Numbered from the stretch's first letter, positions 9,014-18,808 are shown. The stretch is 64,000 nucleotides of DNA from JAFGXF01 sp963732595 (GCA_963732595.1 CAVSZZ010000002.1:310001-374000); one strand, 5' to 3'. A program made the numbers and translations. Notes: a model not told the origin generated them from the letters alone.

Positions 9014-11669
9014 CCCTGTTTGAATCCTGAAGTATTTCCTTTAATAATAACGCTTCCTCGGTACTGTTCGTGACCTTCCCATCCAACCAGGCCGCCCTTA
9101 AACCGTTCAAAATAATCCGGATGCGCGGTGAGGGCTTCAAGCCCATTCGGATCAGGTCCTTGCCATCCACAGAGGGTTGTATATGCCTGAGATTCAGGGC
9201 ATACCGGTCAAGTTGCGCCACGAACTTATGGCTTCGGTTGAACCTGCGTGCAGCAAAAACAGCCAACGGGGGGGTGTGGTCGAGGATCGCGACCAGACCG
9301 CTGGGAGTTGCCTTTTCGATCTCAGACTCGCGAATACCAATGGCGATCGTATCGATCAGCAAGGCCTTTAATGCCGCCGGCAGTCGCAAGCGGGAAGCAA
9401 CCTCATCCACCTTGTCAGCCTGAACCCTGCCCAGCCAGACCAGCCAGTTGAGCGTCAAATCAACCGGCATGCCGGCTGCCTCGACGGGTAAGCTCCATTT
9501 CTCCACATCACGAGGATCCACCTTCACAGGAAGGTCTCCTTGATCCCCTACCAGATCGTTCAGGGCGGGCTGAATGGCCGCAAGGACCCCCAGGAGGTTC
9601 AATCGCATCAGGATGGCACCAGCGCAGGGTTCCTGCAGGATCAGGTTGAATTCATGTCTCAAGCGATCGCCCGAGACCTGCTTCATTACATCGAGTGCAT
9701 TCTCCATTAACTCGAGTGTTCGTTTCTCGATCTTGAACGTAAAGCGCTGTTCGAAACGGGCGGCTCTCAGCAAGCGCGTGGGATCATCGATGAAAGACAG
9801 GGAGTGCAAGACCCGGATGATACCTTTCCGCAGATCCTTCAACCCGCCCCAATAATCGTGTAATTCACCATAATGGCGCCCGTCCAATCGCAAGGCCAGG
9901 GTGTTAATGGTGAAATCGCGCCGGTGCAGATCCAGCTTGATCCCGCTGCTCTCGACCGTTGGCAGCGCGGTGGGATAATCGTAAAACTCCGTGCGGGCGC
10001 TGATCAAGTCGAGGCTGTCAGGCAGATCCGCCGGGGAAGCCCCTGCCTGATCCAGAGACTCCGCCAGTTCCGGCTTTACCTTTAAGATGAACCACTTTGC
10101 GGTGCCGAAACGGCCGTGGGTAACGATCCGTCCACCATATTTCCGGGCCAGGCTGCGTCCAAGCGATAACGCATCGCCTTCGACCACCAGGTCGAAATCG
10201 ATCCCGGGACGGTCGAGCAGCAGATCGCGTACAAAGCCGCCCACAATGTAAACTGCCATATGCTGATCCGCCGCCATGGCTACCACCGCCTTTAATAAAG
10301 CCAGCCGAACAGGTGGCAGGGCAGCCTCCAGTTTCTCAGCCAGGTTGACACGCCGCTGGATGGATTGTGTCGGCGTCAGGATCTTGATCAGATCGGTGCG
10401 CGTGGCTATACCGACCACCCTGCCGCTCCCACCTTCAACCACCGGGATCTGGCCCCAACCACTTGAAACGATCAGATCGCGCAGATCGTCGATCGGTGCA
10501 TCCGATTGGATCACCACCTGGCCGGCTTCCATCAAACTGGCAGCTGGCAGGTTCATTTTATGGGAAATAGCCCGGTCAACCGCCCTGCGGGTCAGCAAGC
10601 CGACCACCCGGCCATCCTCGGCCACCGGAAATCCTTCATACCCGTAACGCTGCATGAGCACCAGGGCTTCCTCGGCCGGTATCTCCGGTGGTATTAACCT
10701 CGGATTCCTGGACATGATCTGCCCAACCGTGGTCATGGGAGGGATATCAGTCTCGATCACTTTTTGAAGTTCCGCCATCAATTGCTTTAACTGGACCTGG
10801 CGATCCTTCTTCTCCGGTGAATCAGAAGGTATCAGACAGGATGCTGCCCGGTCATGCCCTCCCCCGCCGAATTTGGCCAGGATGCGGGCAACATTCACCT
10901 TGTCGCTGATCGAGCGAGCCACGATGCGGATACCCTCCCCGGTTGATACCAGAATGAACAAACCATCCGGATCAAGCACTTCACGCATCTTGTGGGCGAT
11001 TGAGGAGATCTCATCCGTCAAAGATTCGGCTTCCACCGATGCCAGGATCACCTGCTGTCCCTGGACGACCAGCGTGCGGCTGTCAGACATCAACTGTTGA
11101 TAGACAACACGCTGTTCATTGGATAAGGGGGGATCCAGATATTGGCTGAGGACTTGCAGGCTGGCGCCATGTTCAATCAACCAGGCAGCCGCTTTGATAT
11201 CCCGGGGCGTGGTCCCGGCATAAGTCAATGATCCGGTGTCTTCATAAATGCCAAGCAACAATAACGTGGCTTCAGCCGATGAAAGCGGGCTGCTGTTTTG
11301 ACCAGCCAGGCTTTCCACCAACAGGGTCGTAGATGCACCCGTCCGGTCAAGGGTCACTTTCCAGCCATCCGGGAGGTCCTCCCTGCGGGGGTGGTGGTCG
11401 ATCACCGCGATAATTGTTTTCCTGGTCATGCCTTTAATCGTCACCAATGACTGGGTGTCGACCAGTGTGACCGCCTCGATCGACTCGGCCGGCAGGTCGC
11501 GCGGATCCACGAACGGCAGCTCGGTCGCATACAGTGCAAGGTAGGCTCGGGCATTGCGGTTCATGCGGCGCGGCAGGACTGCCAGGGCAGTCTCGTCCAG
11601 GAGTCGAGCTCCCAACAAGGCTGCCAGGGCATCAAAATCCGCCTGCTCATGAGTCAGGATCACACGCAT
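8997..11669 (-). CDS. tRNA nucleotidyltransferase with DHH and CBS domains (A-adding/CCA type)
   Basis: 890 aa from MRVILTHEQADFDALAALLG. Domains in order: DHH phosphoesterase (DHH at residues 91-93) with DHHA1 (FGGGGHDRAAS, about residue 290); two CBS domains (about 320-440, VGQIMSRNPRLIPPE...); PcnB-type nucleotidyltransferase head (GGFVRDLLLDRPGIDFDLVV, with the D-F-D metal pair, about 475-500); then the RNA-binding neck and body (RLLRAARFEQRF). In Aquifex and some other deep lineages this architecture is an A-adding enzyme partnered by a separate CC-adding enzyme, and the partner is not in the window. The ATG at 11669 fits the DHH N-terminus better than the upstream ATG at 11726. The frame is intact over 2.7 kb. 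Confidence 0.92.
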   Translation of the reverse strand: MRVILTHEQADFDALAALLGARLLDETALAVLPRRMNRNARAYLALYATELPFVDPRDLPAESIEAVTLVDTQSLVTIKGMTRKTIIAVIDHHPRREDLPDGWKVTLDRTGASTTLLVESLAGQNSSPLSSAEATLLLLGIYEDTGSLTYAGTTPRDIKAAAWLIEHGASLQVLSQYLDPPLSNEQRVVYQQLMSDSRTLVVQGQQVILASVEAESLTDEISSIAHKMREVLDPDGLFILVSTGEGIRIVARSISDKVNVARILAKFGGGGHDRAASCLIPSDSPEKKDRQVQLKQLMAELQKVIETDIPPMTTVGQIMSRNPRLIPPEIPAEEALVLMQRYGYEGFPVAEDGRVVGLLTRRAVDRAISHKMNLPAASLMEAGQVVIQSDAPIDDLRDLIVSSGWGQIPVVEGGSGRVVGIATRTDLIKILTPTQSIQRRVNLAEKLEAALPPVRLALLKAVVAMAADQHMAVYIVGGFVRDLLLDRPGIDFDLVVEGDALSLGRSLARKYGGRIVTHGRFGTAKWFILKVKPELAESLDQAGASPADLPDSLDLISARTEFYDYPTALPTVESSGIKLDLHRRDFTINTLALRLDGRHYGELHDYWGGLKDLRKGIIRVLHSLSFIDDPTRLLRAARFEQRFTFKIEKRTLELMENALDVMKQVSGDRLRHEFNLILQEPCAGAILMRLNLLGVLAAIQPALNDLVGDQGDLPVKVDPRDVEKWSLPVEAAGMPVDLTLNWLVWLGRVQADKVDEVASRLRLPAALKALLIDTIAIGIRESEIEKATPSGLVAILDHTPPLAVFAARRFNRSHKFVAQLDRYALNLRHIQPSVDGKDLIRMGLKPSPRIRIILNGLRAAWLDGKVTNSTEEALLLKEILQDSNRDDERG

Positions 11670-11799
11670 ATCCGTATTGTATCCCACTCCCGCACTCGCA
11701 GCAGTCGGTTGAAAAGCCTGCCACAAGTATCAAAACAGTCATCTGGTAGCTGTCAGGAATCAGCGGTTCTGATTAAAATAAGGAATAAGGTAGCCCGCC

Positions 11800-12615
11800 A
11801 TGACCGATCTTTTATCCCCTTCAGAACTCACCCGTTACGCCCGCAATATCCTGCTGCCTCAAGTCGGGGTGGAAGGTCAACAGAAGTTGAAAGCCGCTTC
11901 AATCCTGATCGTCGGATTGGGCGGGTTGGGTTCATCGGTTGCACTTTACCTGGCTGCAGCCGGGGTGGGCCGCCTCGGTCTGGCTGACCCTGACCGGCTC
12001 GAACTCTCGAATCTCCAGCGCCAGGTGCTGCACACAACCGCCAATATTGGCCAACCTAAAAGCACCTCAGCCCGTGAGCATCTGCACGATCTGAATCCGG
12101 ATATCCTGTTGGATGCCATCCCGGAGGCAGTGACAGCCGAGAATGCGCTTAAGCTTTTGAATGAGTACCAGGTGGTGGTGGATGCCACCGACAACCTGGT
12201 TTCACGCTACCTGTTGAATGATGCCTGCTACCTCTCGCACAAACCCCTGGTGCACGGCAGTGTCTACCATTTCGAAGGCCAGGTCAGTATTTTTGATGGT
12301 CACCGGGATGCCTGCTACCGTTGCACCTTCCCCCACCCACCACTCAAGGAGCAGGCTCCAAGCCCAACGGTAAGCGGCGTATTAGGGGTCTTGCCTGGCT
12401 TGATCGGCATGATCCAGGCTACCGAGACACTCAAACTCATCCTGGGGTTGGAATCGCCATTATTGGGTTCTCTCCTGCTGTACGATGCCTTACAAATGTC
12501 ATTCCAGAAGATCCGCCTGAATAAAAGGAAGGACTGCCCTCTCTGCGGAAGTCACCCTTCGATCATCAGTCTGATCGGGTCCAAGTATGAAAAGATCGGC
12601 AAACTCAAGGAGTAA
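11800..12615 (+). CDS. HesA/MoeB/ThiF-family E1-like adenylyltransferase
   Basis: 271 aa. ATP-binding Rossmann motif ILIVGLGGLGSSVALYLAAAGVG, the D-x-x-N-L-x-R-Q element (LSNLQRQVLH), VVDATDN, and a zinc site from two CxxC pairs (CYRC at about residue 172 and CPLC at about 248). Family members adenylate the C-terminal glycine of ubiquitin-like sulfur carriers (MoaD, ThiS) for molybdopterin, thiamine or cysteine synthesis. At the position where ThiF/MoeB often have a cysteine before GVLGVLPG, this protein has PTVSGVLG, with valine. No carrier protein is adjacent. It starts a plus-strand run; the next gene begins 4 bases later. Confidence 0.9.
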   Translation: MTDLLSPSELTRYARNILLPQVGVEGQQKLKAASILIVGLGGLGSSVALYLAAAGVGRLGLADPDRLELSNLQRQVLHTTANIGQPKSTSAREHLHDLNPDILLDAIPEAVTAENALKLLNEYQVVVDATDNLVSRYLLNDACYLSHKPLVHGSVYHFEGQVSIFDGHRDACYRCTFPHPPLKEQAPSPTVSGVLGVLPGLIGMIQATETLKLILGLESPLLGSLLLYDALQMSFQKIRLNKRKDCPLCGSHPSIISLIGSKYEKIGKLKE

Positions 12616-12619
12616 AAAG

Positions 12620-14146
12620 ATGAAACCTGGACGATCGATTGTCTTTGTGATCCTGCTGATCGCCATGCTGGCATGCAACACCTCGCTCACCCGGGTGGAA
12701 AAGACCCCGACCTACCTGCCCTCCAATCCGGAGGTGCTGGATGTCTTTAATTACTCCTTCGAGGATACCGGCATCTTTACTGATGATCTCCAGGCGGACC
12801 AGAGTGAATTGCTCCAGAAATTCCCTCTCACCGATATCTACCATCTGGAAGCGATCGTGGCCGATGACTTGCTCAGCATCAGCGGCAGGCTGAAGGTTCG
12901 TTATTTCAACAGGTTGGATTCGGACCTGACAGAGGTGTACTTCCGTCTGTTACCCAATTTATGGGGCAATCTGATGCAAGTTGATAATGTCACGGTTAAC
13001 GACCGTCCGGTAACCCCCCGCTTGGAAAGTGAAGCTACCGCCCTTCATGTACCTCTTGATGAGGCGGTTCCCGGCAGTGGGCATGTCGACATCGGTTTGA
13101 ATTATCATGTGATCATTCCGCAGGACGGTTCGAGCAATTATGGTACTTTTGCCTATCTGGACGGTACACTGGCGCTGGCGCAGTTCTATCCGATCATCCC
13201 GCTGAGGGATGAAATGGGATGGCGGATCGAGATTTACCCTTCAATGGGGGATGTCACGGTAACTGAATCAGCTGAATACCTGGTGAAGATCAGCGCCCCC
13301 GGGGATATTCTCCTGGCGGCCAGTGGTATTCGCGTCGCCTATCAAACCGATGGCAATCGTCAGGTGATCATCCAGGTTGCTGCGCTTGCACGCGAGTTCT
13401 ACCTGGCGGGCAGCGTCAACTACCAGGTTCAGACCCTGAGTGAGGATGGCATACTTTTTTCCATCTACTGTCGCCCGGAGGTCGGATCTTCCGCAGAGAA
13501 GTCCCTCGAGCAGATGGCCGAAGCCGTGCGCATCTTCACCCGGATTTATGGTGAGTATCCCTACCGGGAGCTCGAGATCGTGGCCACACCCACCAGCGCA
13601 GGCGGGGTGGAGTATCCAGGAATCTTTGCGATCAATCAAACGCTCTATGTCCCCGGCGAGACCCTCAGCGGTATGCGCAGTGAGGACCTGGTCGAGAGCG
13701 TGGTTGTGCATGAAGTGGCGCACGCCTGGTTCTACAATATGGTTGGGAACGATCAGGGGCGCGAGCCGTGGTTGGATGAAGCCATGGCGCAGTACATGAC
13801 CTGGCAGTATTTCCAGGATCGATATGGCTCGGTTGCTGGACAAAGCATCGTAGACAGCTGGTGGTCACGCTGGCACCGGGTCGATCTCGACAAGAAACCC
13901 ATCGGCCTGCCGGTCGAAGGCTATACAGACCAGGATTATGGCGCCATCGTGTACGGGCGCGGTCCACTCTTCCTGGCAGCCTTATCGAGAGAAATGGGCG
14001 GAGCTGCCTTCACACGATTCCTCAAGGATTATTTCACCACTTACTCCTGGAAGGTTGCCACCAGTCAGGATTTCCAAGATCTGGCAGAGAACACCTGTAG
14101 TTGTGATCTCGATCCGCTTTTCGCGGAATGGGTTGCTTTCGAGTAA
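12620..14146 (+). CDS. M1-family (gluzincin) metallopeptidase lipoprotein
   Basis: 508 aa from MKPGRSIVFVILLIAMLACN, an N-terminal lipoprotein signal with a lipobox ending in Cys (MLAC), so it is probably anchored on the outer face of the membrane. The start at 12620 is supported by AAGGAG; the upstream in-frame ATG at 12587 would bury the signal. The catalytic zinc site is HEVAHAWFYNMVGNDQGREP followed by WLDEAMAQY, that is HExxH-x18-E of aminopeptidase N-like enzymes. GGVEYPGIFAINQT stands in for the exopeptidase GAMEN strand. It lies between the ThiF-like and PIG-L genes with gaps of 4 and 9 bases. Confidence 0.9.
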   Translation: MKPGRSIVFVILLIAMLACNTSLTRVEKTPTYLPSNPEVLDVFNYSFEDTGIFTDDLQADQSELLQKFPLTDIYHLEAIVADDLLSISGRLKVRYFNRLDSDLTEVYFRLLPNLWGNLMQVDNVTVNDRPVTPRLESEATALHVPLDEAVPGSGHVDIGLNYHVIIPQDGSSNYGTFAYLDGTLALAQFYPIIPLRDEMGWRIEIYPSMGDVTVTESAEYLVKISAPGDILLAASGIRVAYQTDGNRQVIIQVAALAREFYLAGSVNYQVQTLSEDGILFSIYCRPEVGSSAEKSLEQMAEAVRIFTRIYGEYPYRELEIVATPTSAGGVEYPGIFAINQTLYVPGETLSGMRSEDLVESVVVHEVAHAWFYNMVGNDQGREPWLDEAMAQYMTWQYFQDRYGSVAGQSIVDSWWSRWHRVDLDKKPIGLPVEGYTDQDYGAIVYGRGPLFLAALSREMGGAAFTRFLKDYFTTYSWKVATSQDFQDLAENTCSCDLDPLFAEWVAFE

Positions 14147-14155
14147 AATCGACCC

Positions 14156-15025
14156 GTGAAGAAGAATCCTGAACATTCCCAGCCCTCCCCCAGGGTATTG
14201 CTGGCTGTCACTGCCCATCCGGATGATGAAAGCTTCGGCATGGGCGGGACGCTGGCTCTATATGCCCGCCGGGGTGTGGCGGTTCACTTGATCTGTGCCA
14301 CACGCGGCGAGGTGGGTTCTGCCGACGAAGAACATATGAGAGGCTTTCGCTCAGTGGCGGAAATGAGAGAAGCGGAGTTGAAATGCGCGGCAAAAACACT
14401 GGGACTGTCCGGCGTTTATTTTCTGAATTACCGAGACAGTGGCATGGCCAATACACCCGACAACGCGCATCCCCGTGCGCTTGCCGCACAGCCAGTTGGT
14501 AAAGTCGCGGATGAGATCATTGAGATCATCCGCCTGCTGAAACCCCAGGTGGTGGCCACTTTCGATCCCATCGGGGGGTACCATCATCCGGATCACATCG
14601 CCATCCATCGTGCCACAGTCGAAGCCTTCCACGCCGCCGGGGACACATCCCGGGGCAAACGACCGGTCTGGCAGCCGGTCAAACTCTACTTTCACACCAT
14701 GCCGCATGGCTACCTGCGCGCAGCCGTCAAGATCCTGCCGCTCTTCGGGAAGGATCCCCGTAAATTCGGGACGAATGGTGATATCGATCTGACTGCCATC
14801 GCTGCGACCAACTTCCCCACCCACGCGTCCATCGATACCCGCAGCGTCAGGCAAGTCCAGGATGCAGCTGCCGCCTGTCACGCCAGTCAGGGCGGGCGGG
14901 AGATGAGCAGCGGACTGCGCGCTTGGATAAGCCGCCTGTTCAGCAGCCGGGACACTTTCATGCGCGATCACCCGCAACCGGTAGCCGGGGAACCCATCGA
15001 AAAGGACCTGTTCGCTGGTTTATAG
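14156..15025 (+). CDS. PIG-L/LmbE-family deacetylase
   Basis: 289 aa with GTG start at 14156. Zinc ligands of the LmbE fold are visible: AHPDDESFGMGG near the N-terminus and HHPDHIAIH at about residue 143. The family de-N-acetylates GlcNAc conjugates such as mycothiol or bacillithiol precursors, or lipid-linked sugars; the substrate here is not identifiable. It lies 9 bases after the M1 peptidase and 27 bases before the flavin reductase, same strand. Confidence 0.9.
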   Translation: MKKNPEHSQPSPRVLLAVTAHPDDESFGMGGTLALYARRGVAVHLICATRGEVGSADEEHMRGFRSVAEMREAELKCAAKTLGLSGVYFLNYRDSGMANTPDNAHPRALAAQPVGKVADEIIEIIRLLKPQVVATFDPIGGYHHPDHIAIHRATVEAFHAAGDTSRGKRPVWQPVKLYFHTMPHGYLRAAVKILPLFGKDPRKFGTNGDIDLTAIAATNFPTHASIDTRSVRQVQDAAAACHASQGGREMSSGLRAWISRLFSSRDTFMRDHPQPVAGEPIEKDLFAGL

Positions 15026-15052
15026 ACCTATAGAACATATAAGGAGTGACCC

Positions 15053-15586
15053 ATGGAACGTCATGAGATTACCATCGATGCATTTTCCATTAAACCATTT
15101 ACACAGTTCGATGAAGGCTGGTTCCTGCTCACAGCTGGAGACCTGTCTGCCGGTCAATTTAATGCCATGACCATCAGTTGGGGAAGTATCGGCATCATTT
15201 GGAATCGACCGATTGTGCAAGTTTTAGTGCGACCCACCCGCTACACTTACCAGTTTATGGAAAAGCATGATACTTTCACTTTATGTGCTTTTTCTGAAGA
15301 CCAGCGCGATGCAATGTCTCTGATCGGATCGAAATCCGGCCGTGATGGGGATAAAATCCAGGAATCAGGTTTGACCCTCATCCCCTCAAAAAAAGTAGCA
15401 GCTCCCGGATACGACGAGGCGGACCTGATCCTCGAGTGCCGCAAGATCTACTGGGGTGATATCGACCCGCAGCATTTCCTGTCAAACGATATCCACCAGA
15501 ATTACCAGCTCAAGGATTACCACCGCTTCTTTTTCGGCGAGATACTTCATGTCGAGGGTGTGGACCGCTTTACCGACAAGGTTTAA
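15053..15586 (+). CDS. flavin reductase-like FMN-binding protein
   Basis: 177 aa with AAGGAG ahead of the ATG. The split-barrel FMN-binding fold is suggested by NAMTISWGSIGIIWNRPIVQ, VLVRPTRYTYQFMEKHDTFT and LIGSKSGRDGDKIQESGLTL, which match the short flavin_reductase family (PF01613). It probably binds FMN and acts as an NAD(P)H:flavin or small-molecule reductase. It is next to a Nudix gene 15 bases downstream. No frameshift. Confidence 0.85.
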   Translation: MERHEITIDAFSIKPFTQFDEGWFLLTAGDLSAGQFNAMTISWGSIGIIWNRPIVQVLVRPTRYTYQFMEKHDTFTLCAFSEDQRDAMSLIGSKSGRDGDKIQESGLTLIPSKKVAAPGYDEADLILECRKIYWGDIDPQHFLSNDIHQNYQLKDYHRFFFGEILHVEGVDRFTDKV

Positions 15587-15601
15587 TGATCGAGAGCTCA
15601 A

Positions 15602-16160
15602 ATGTCCCGAAAAGAACTTAGATCGTGGAAGACCCTTTCGAAGAAAACCATCCTTGACCACGGCAGGTTCTTGAAAGTTGAGGAGCACCGCATCGAGTTG
15701 CCGGATGGAAAGATCATCCCGGATTGGACCTGGGTCATCATCCCTACTGCAGCCATTGTTCTTGCCTCGCCTTGTGAATGGTAAATTCCAGGTTTTTCGC
15801 CAAACAAAATATGCAGTTGAAGGGTCATCACTGGCTCCGGTAGGTGGTATGTTAGAGCCTGGCGAGGACCCACTGGAAGCTGCAAAGCGCGAGTTGTTAG
15901 AGGAAATGGGCTGTACTGCTTCAGAGTGGGTGGCACTTGGAAGCTTTGCAGTCGATCCCAACCGTGGTGTGGCTATCATGCATCTTTACCTGGCACTCGA
16001 CACCGTAACGGTGAAGAAACCGAATAGTGATGATCTCGAGGATCAGGAATTGCTGACACTCGATCGCAAGGAAATTCAACAAGCTTTAGAAAATGGGGAA
16101 TTTAAAGTACTGGCTTGGGCATCAGTTGTCTCACTGGCTTTGCACAGGATAAAGGAGTAA
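15602..16160 (+). CDS. Nudix hydrolase, frameshifted
   Basis: About 186 aa once one indel near 15765-15775 is corrected. The first frame gives MSRKELRSWKTLSKKTILDH to WTWVIIPTAAIVLA. The second gives VNGKFQVFRQTKYAVEGSSL and the complete Nudix box GGMLEPGEDPLEAAKRELLEEMG (G-x5-E-x7-RE-x2-EE-x-G). The lead-in KTILDHGRFLKVEEHRIELPDG is typical of ADP-ribose pyrophosphatase-like Nudix enzymes. It is the last gene of the plus-strand run and faces murE. Confidence 0.85.
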
Positions 16161-16165
16161 CTCAC

Positions 16166-17711
16166 TTAATCCTGAGTCGGCAGGTAAGGCATCTTGATCC
16201 CCTCGATCCCCATCAGCTCAGATAGGGCTGCACGCATGGCTGTACGGTCATCCCAGGGGTATTCGGTTTCTCCAAAACACATCGACTGCTCATGCCCCTT
16301 ACCGCAAGACACCACCACATCCCCGCTCTGCGCCATGCGCACCGCCTGGCGGATGGCCTCGCCCCGATCCGGCACGCGGAAAAAGCTTTGCCCCTCCACC
16401 CCACCCTGCGATATTGCGCCTGCAGCCATCTCGGCCAGGATTCGATCCAGGGATTCCGTGCGCGGATCCTCCGCGGTCAGTATGGAGACATCTGCAATTC
16501 TGGCCGAGGTCTCAGCCATCATGCGGCGTTTCTGCTGGTCTCGCAATCCGGCCGAGCCATAAACGGCGATCAAACGACCACGGGTCATCGGTCGCAGGGC
16601 TTCGAGCGCAGCCTTCAGCGCATTGGGCGTGTGGGCAAAGTCCACAATGGCGGTGAAGGTTTGTCCCAGGTCGATACGTTCCATCCTCCCGGGAATGCCC
16701 GCCAGACTGGCAATCCCCTTGCTGACAGCCTCAGCAGGAATACCCAGCACAAGGTGGGTTGCACCGATGGCTGCCAGGCAATTGGCCACGTTAAAAGCTC
16801 CCGCCAGCTGGCAGCGGACCTTCAGGCTGGCTTCCCCGGTCCTGGCTGTGAAATCGATCCCTGTGGGGGTATAGTGGATATCTTCGGCTCTCAGATCAGC
16901 TTCCGGCAGGCAGCCATAGCTGATCCTGGAACCAACCTTGATCGCTGAGAGAACCGGATAGGATTGATCGTCCCGGTTCAGAACAGCTGCACGGGGATTC
17001 CCGATGGGTTTCTCACCGGTTTTCAACAGCATTTCCAGGAGGATACCCTTGGCTTTCAGATAGGCATCATAGGAACCATGGTAATCGAGGTGCTCGTGGG
17101 TGACATTGGTGACCACTGCCACATCCACCTCGGTACCGGTCACCCGATCCTGGAAAAGGCCATGCGAAGTGGTTTCGAGCACGACATGCGTCAATCCGGC
17201 GGCCACCATCCTGGACAGGTAATCCTGGATGTCGGGGGCTTCAGGGGTTGTGACATGAAAACCGGTGTCCAGCACTTCCTTGCCGATGACTGCATTGACG
17301 GTCGAGATCATTCCAGCTTGAATGCCGGCAGCCAGAAGTATTCGGTGGATCAGGTTGCAGGTAGTCGTCTTGCCATCCGTGCCAGTGACACCGATCACCA
17401 CCAGTTTGCGAGCCTGGGTGATCATGGAATGCTGCACTGATCCAGGCCAGACTGCGCCTGGCATTCTTCACCTGAATATAGGGAACCGCGAAACCGGACA
17501 GCTGACGGGAACCAATCACCGCCGATGCACCACGCCGGATGGCATCCCCAATGAAGTGGTGCCCATCCACATTCCCGCCGGTCAGGGCTACAAAAAGGTT
17601 CCCGGGTTTCACATTGCGCGAATCGAGCGCAATACCGCTGATCGGAACATCCGGGCAGGGTTTCCGCAATTCATTCGGGATATCCTGGAATAGTTCGGGC
17701 AGTCTTTTCAT
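16166..17711 (-). CDS. murE: UDP-MurNAc-tripeptide synthetase, frameshifted
   Basis: About 515 aa, joining an N-terminal frame (MKRLPELFQDIPNELRKPCP, ISGIALDSRNVKPGNLFVAL) to the catalytic frame beginning KLVVIGVTGTDGKTTTCNLI. One extra base in the CAGGCTCGC stretch near 17410-17418 explains the split. It adds the third amino acid to UDP-MurNAc-L-Ala-D-Glu in peptidoglycan synthesis. The ATP site (GTDGKTTT), NVTHEHLDYHG, and the C-terminal ligase motif TAEDPRTESLDRIL are visible. The residue-selecting motif reads EDPR rather than the DNPR of meso-DAP enzymes, so the cross-linking amino acid is uncertain. The start at ATG 17711 is 10 bases after a TATAAT. Confidence 0.93.
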
Positions 17712-17721
17712 ATACAAAACA

Positions 17722-17767
17722 ATTATAAAAGAAAACGGATAAACACAGCATGCTGGTTTATCCGTTT
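17722..17767 (-). terminator. rho-independent terminator closing the ATP synthase operon
   Basis: A 12-bp perfect stem (AAACGGATAAAC at 17733-17744, complement at 17756-17767) is followed on the minus strand by TCTTTTAT. It lies just past the atpF/H stop and before murE, showing that the ATP synthase transcript does not continue into further atp genes. Confidence 0.8.
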
Positions 17768-17786
17768 AAGTGGTTTCGTAACGGGA

Positions 17787-18525
17787 TTACTTCAAGTTCT
17801 GTTTCAGGTCCTGGAGTTGTCCAACCACAGAGCCATCCAAAACGGTATCGCCGACCTTGACGATCAAGCCACCCAGGATGGACGGATCCACACGGAAATT
17901 GACCACCGGGGTACCTTTCACCCTGGCGAGGATGTCTTTTTTAATTGAGGTCTGTTCCGTTTCCGTCAGTGGCAGCGCGCTGGTCACATCTGCGCTATCG
18001 CCACTCAGGCTGGCTTTTTCAAGCAAGGTGATCTTACCGGAACGCACACCTGAGAAGAATTCATCCAGGAGCGCATGTTGTCGACTCTCATCGAGATTCA
18101 CCGCCAGGATCTTCTGGGCGGCGGCGATGGCCAGAGCACCCACTTCTCCGCGCAACTCGGCCAGCACGCGGTTTCGTTCCGCTTCGGCATCCTGACGACC
18201 ACGATCGAGCAGCCGGGTCAGCTTCAGCTTCAGCGCCCTGTTTGAGCTCTCCACCGGCAGCTTCAGCCCGTTCCGAGGCTTCCCGCACGATCTGGTTGGC
18301 TTTGGTTTGCGCTTCAGCAATGATCTTTTGGGCTTCCTGTTCGGCATTGGCGCGAGCTTCGGCAGCCAGTCGGGCATCCTCCAACCCCTGGTTGATGGTC
18401 TTTTTTCGCTTGTCCAGCATTCCCAGAAGCGGTTTGAATACCCATGCTCTGAGCACCACGAACACAATGGCGAACATCGTGATCTGCAGGAGCACATACC
18501 CAAGGTTGATACCTAGATTTTCCAA
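17787..18525 (-). CDS. atpF: ATP synthase b subunit fused to C-terminal part of delta, frameshifted
   Basis: About 245 aa. It begins MENLGINLGYVLLQITMFAI with one membrane segment (residues 8-27), followed by the long charged coiled coil of the peripheral stalk and a b-type end (LDESRQHALLDEFFSGVRSG). The chain then continues into VDPSILGGLIVKVGDTVLDG and SVVGQLQDLKQNLK, the OSCP/delta C-terminal signature. The N-terminal F1-binding helical domain of delta is absent. One indel near 18208-18225, in a repetitive GCTGAAGCT stretch, splits it into two raw frames. It is the last gene of the operon, 16 bases after atpE. b-delta fusions are known in mycobacteria but there carry a full delta; this compact form is unusual. 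Confidence 0.85.
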
Positions 18526-18541
18526 AGCATCCTCCTGACGA

Positions 18542-18781
18542 TCAAAGCACGAACAGCATCAGGAAGGCGATCACCAGACAATAGATGGCGATGGCTTCCG
18601 CAAATGCGATGCCCAGGATCATGTTGGTAAGAATGGTGCCATAATAATCCGGGTTGCGGGACATGCCCTGCAATGCCCCCAGGACAACCAGGCCGATGCC
18701 GGTGCCCGCTCCCACCGCGCCGATCATGGCCAGACCGGCACCGATGAATTTTGCTGCCTCAACGATATCACCCGTTAACAT
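18542..18781 (-). CDS. atpE: ATP synthase c subunit
   Basis: 79 aa hairpin of two membrane helices forming the rotor ring. Helix 1 is GLAMIGAVGAGTGIGLVVLG, the polar loop is QGMSRNPD, and helix 2 is GIAFAEAIAIYCLVIAFLML with the ion-carrying Glu. Residues after the Glu are A-I-A-I-Y rather than the S-T pattern of Na+-binding rings, which suggests proton coupling (inference). It lies between atpB and the b-delta gene. Confidence 0.97.
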   Translation of the reverse strand: MLTGDIVEAAKFIGAGLAMIGAVGAGTGIGLVVLGALQGMSRNPDYYGTILTNMILGIAFAEAIAIYCLVIAFLMLFVL

Positions 18782-18808
18782 ACCTGTTTACCTCCAAAAT
18801 ACCTGTAA

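Noticed and set aside
16213..16404. Many secondary open frames opposite or inside murE, fusA-like and GPH genes
   Set aside because: They are shadows in other frames, with no start signals and no recognisable domains.
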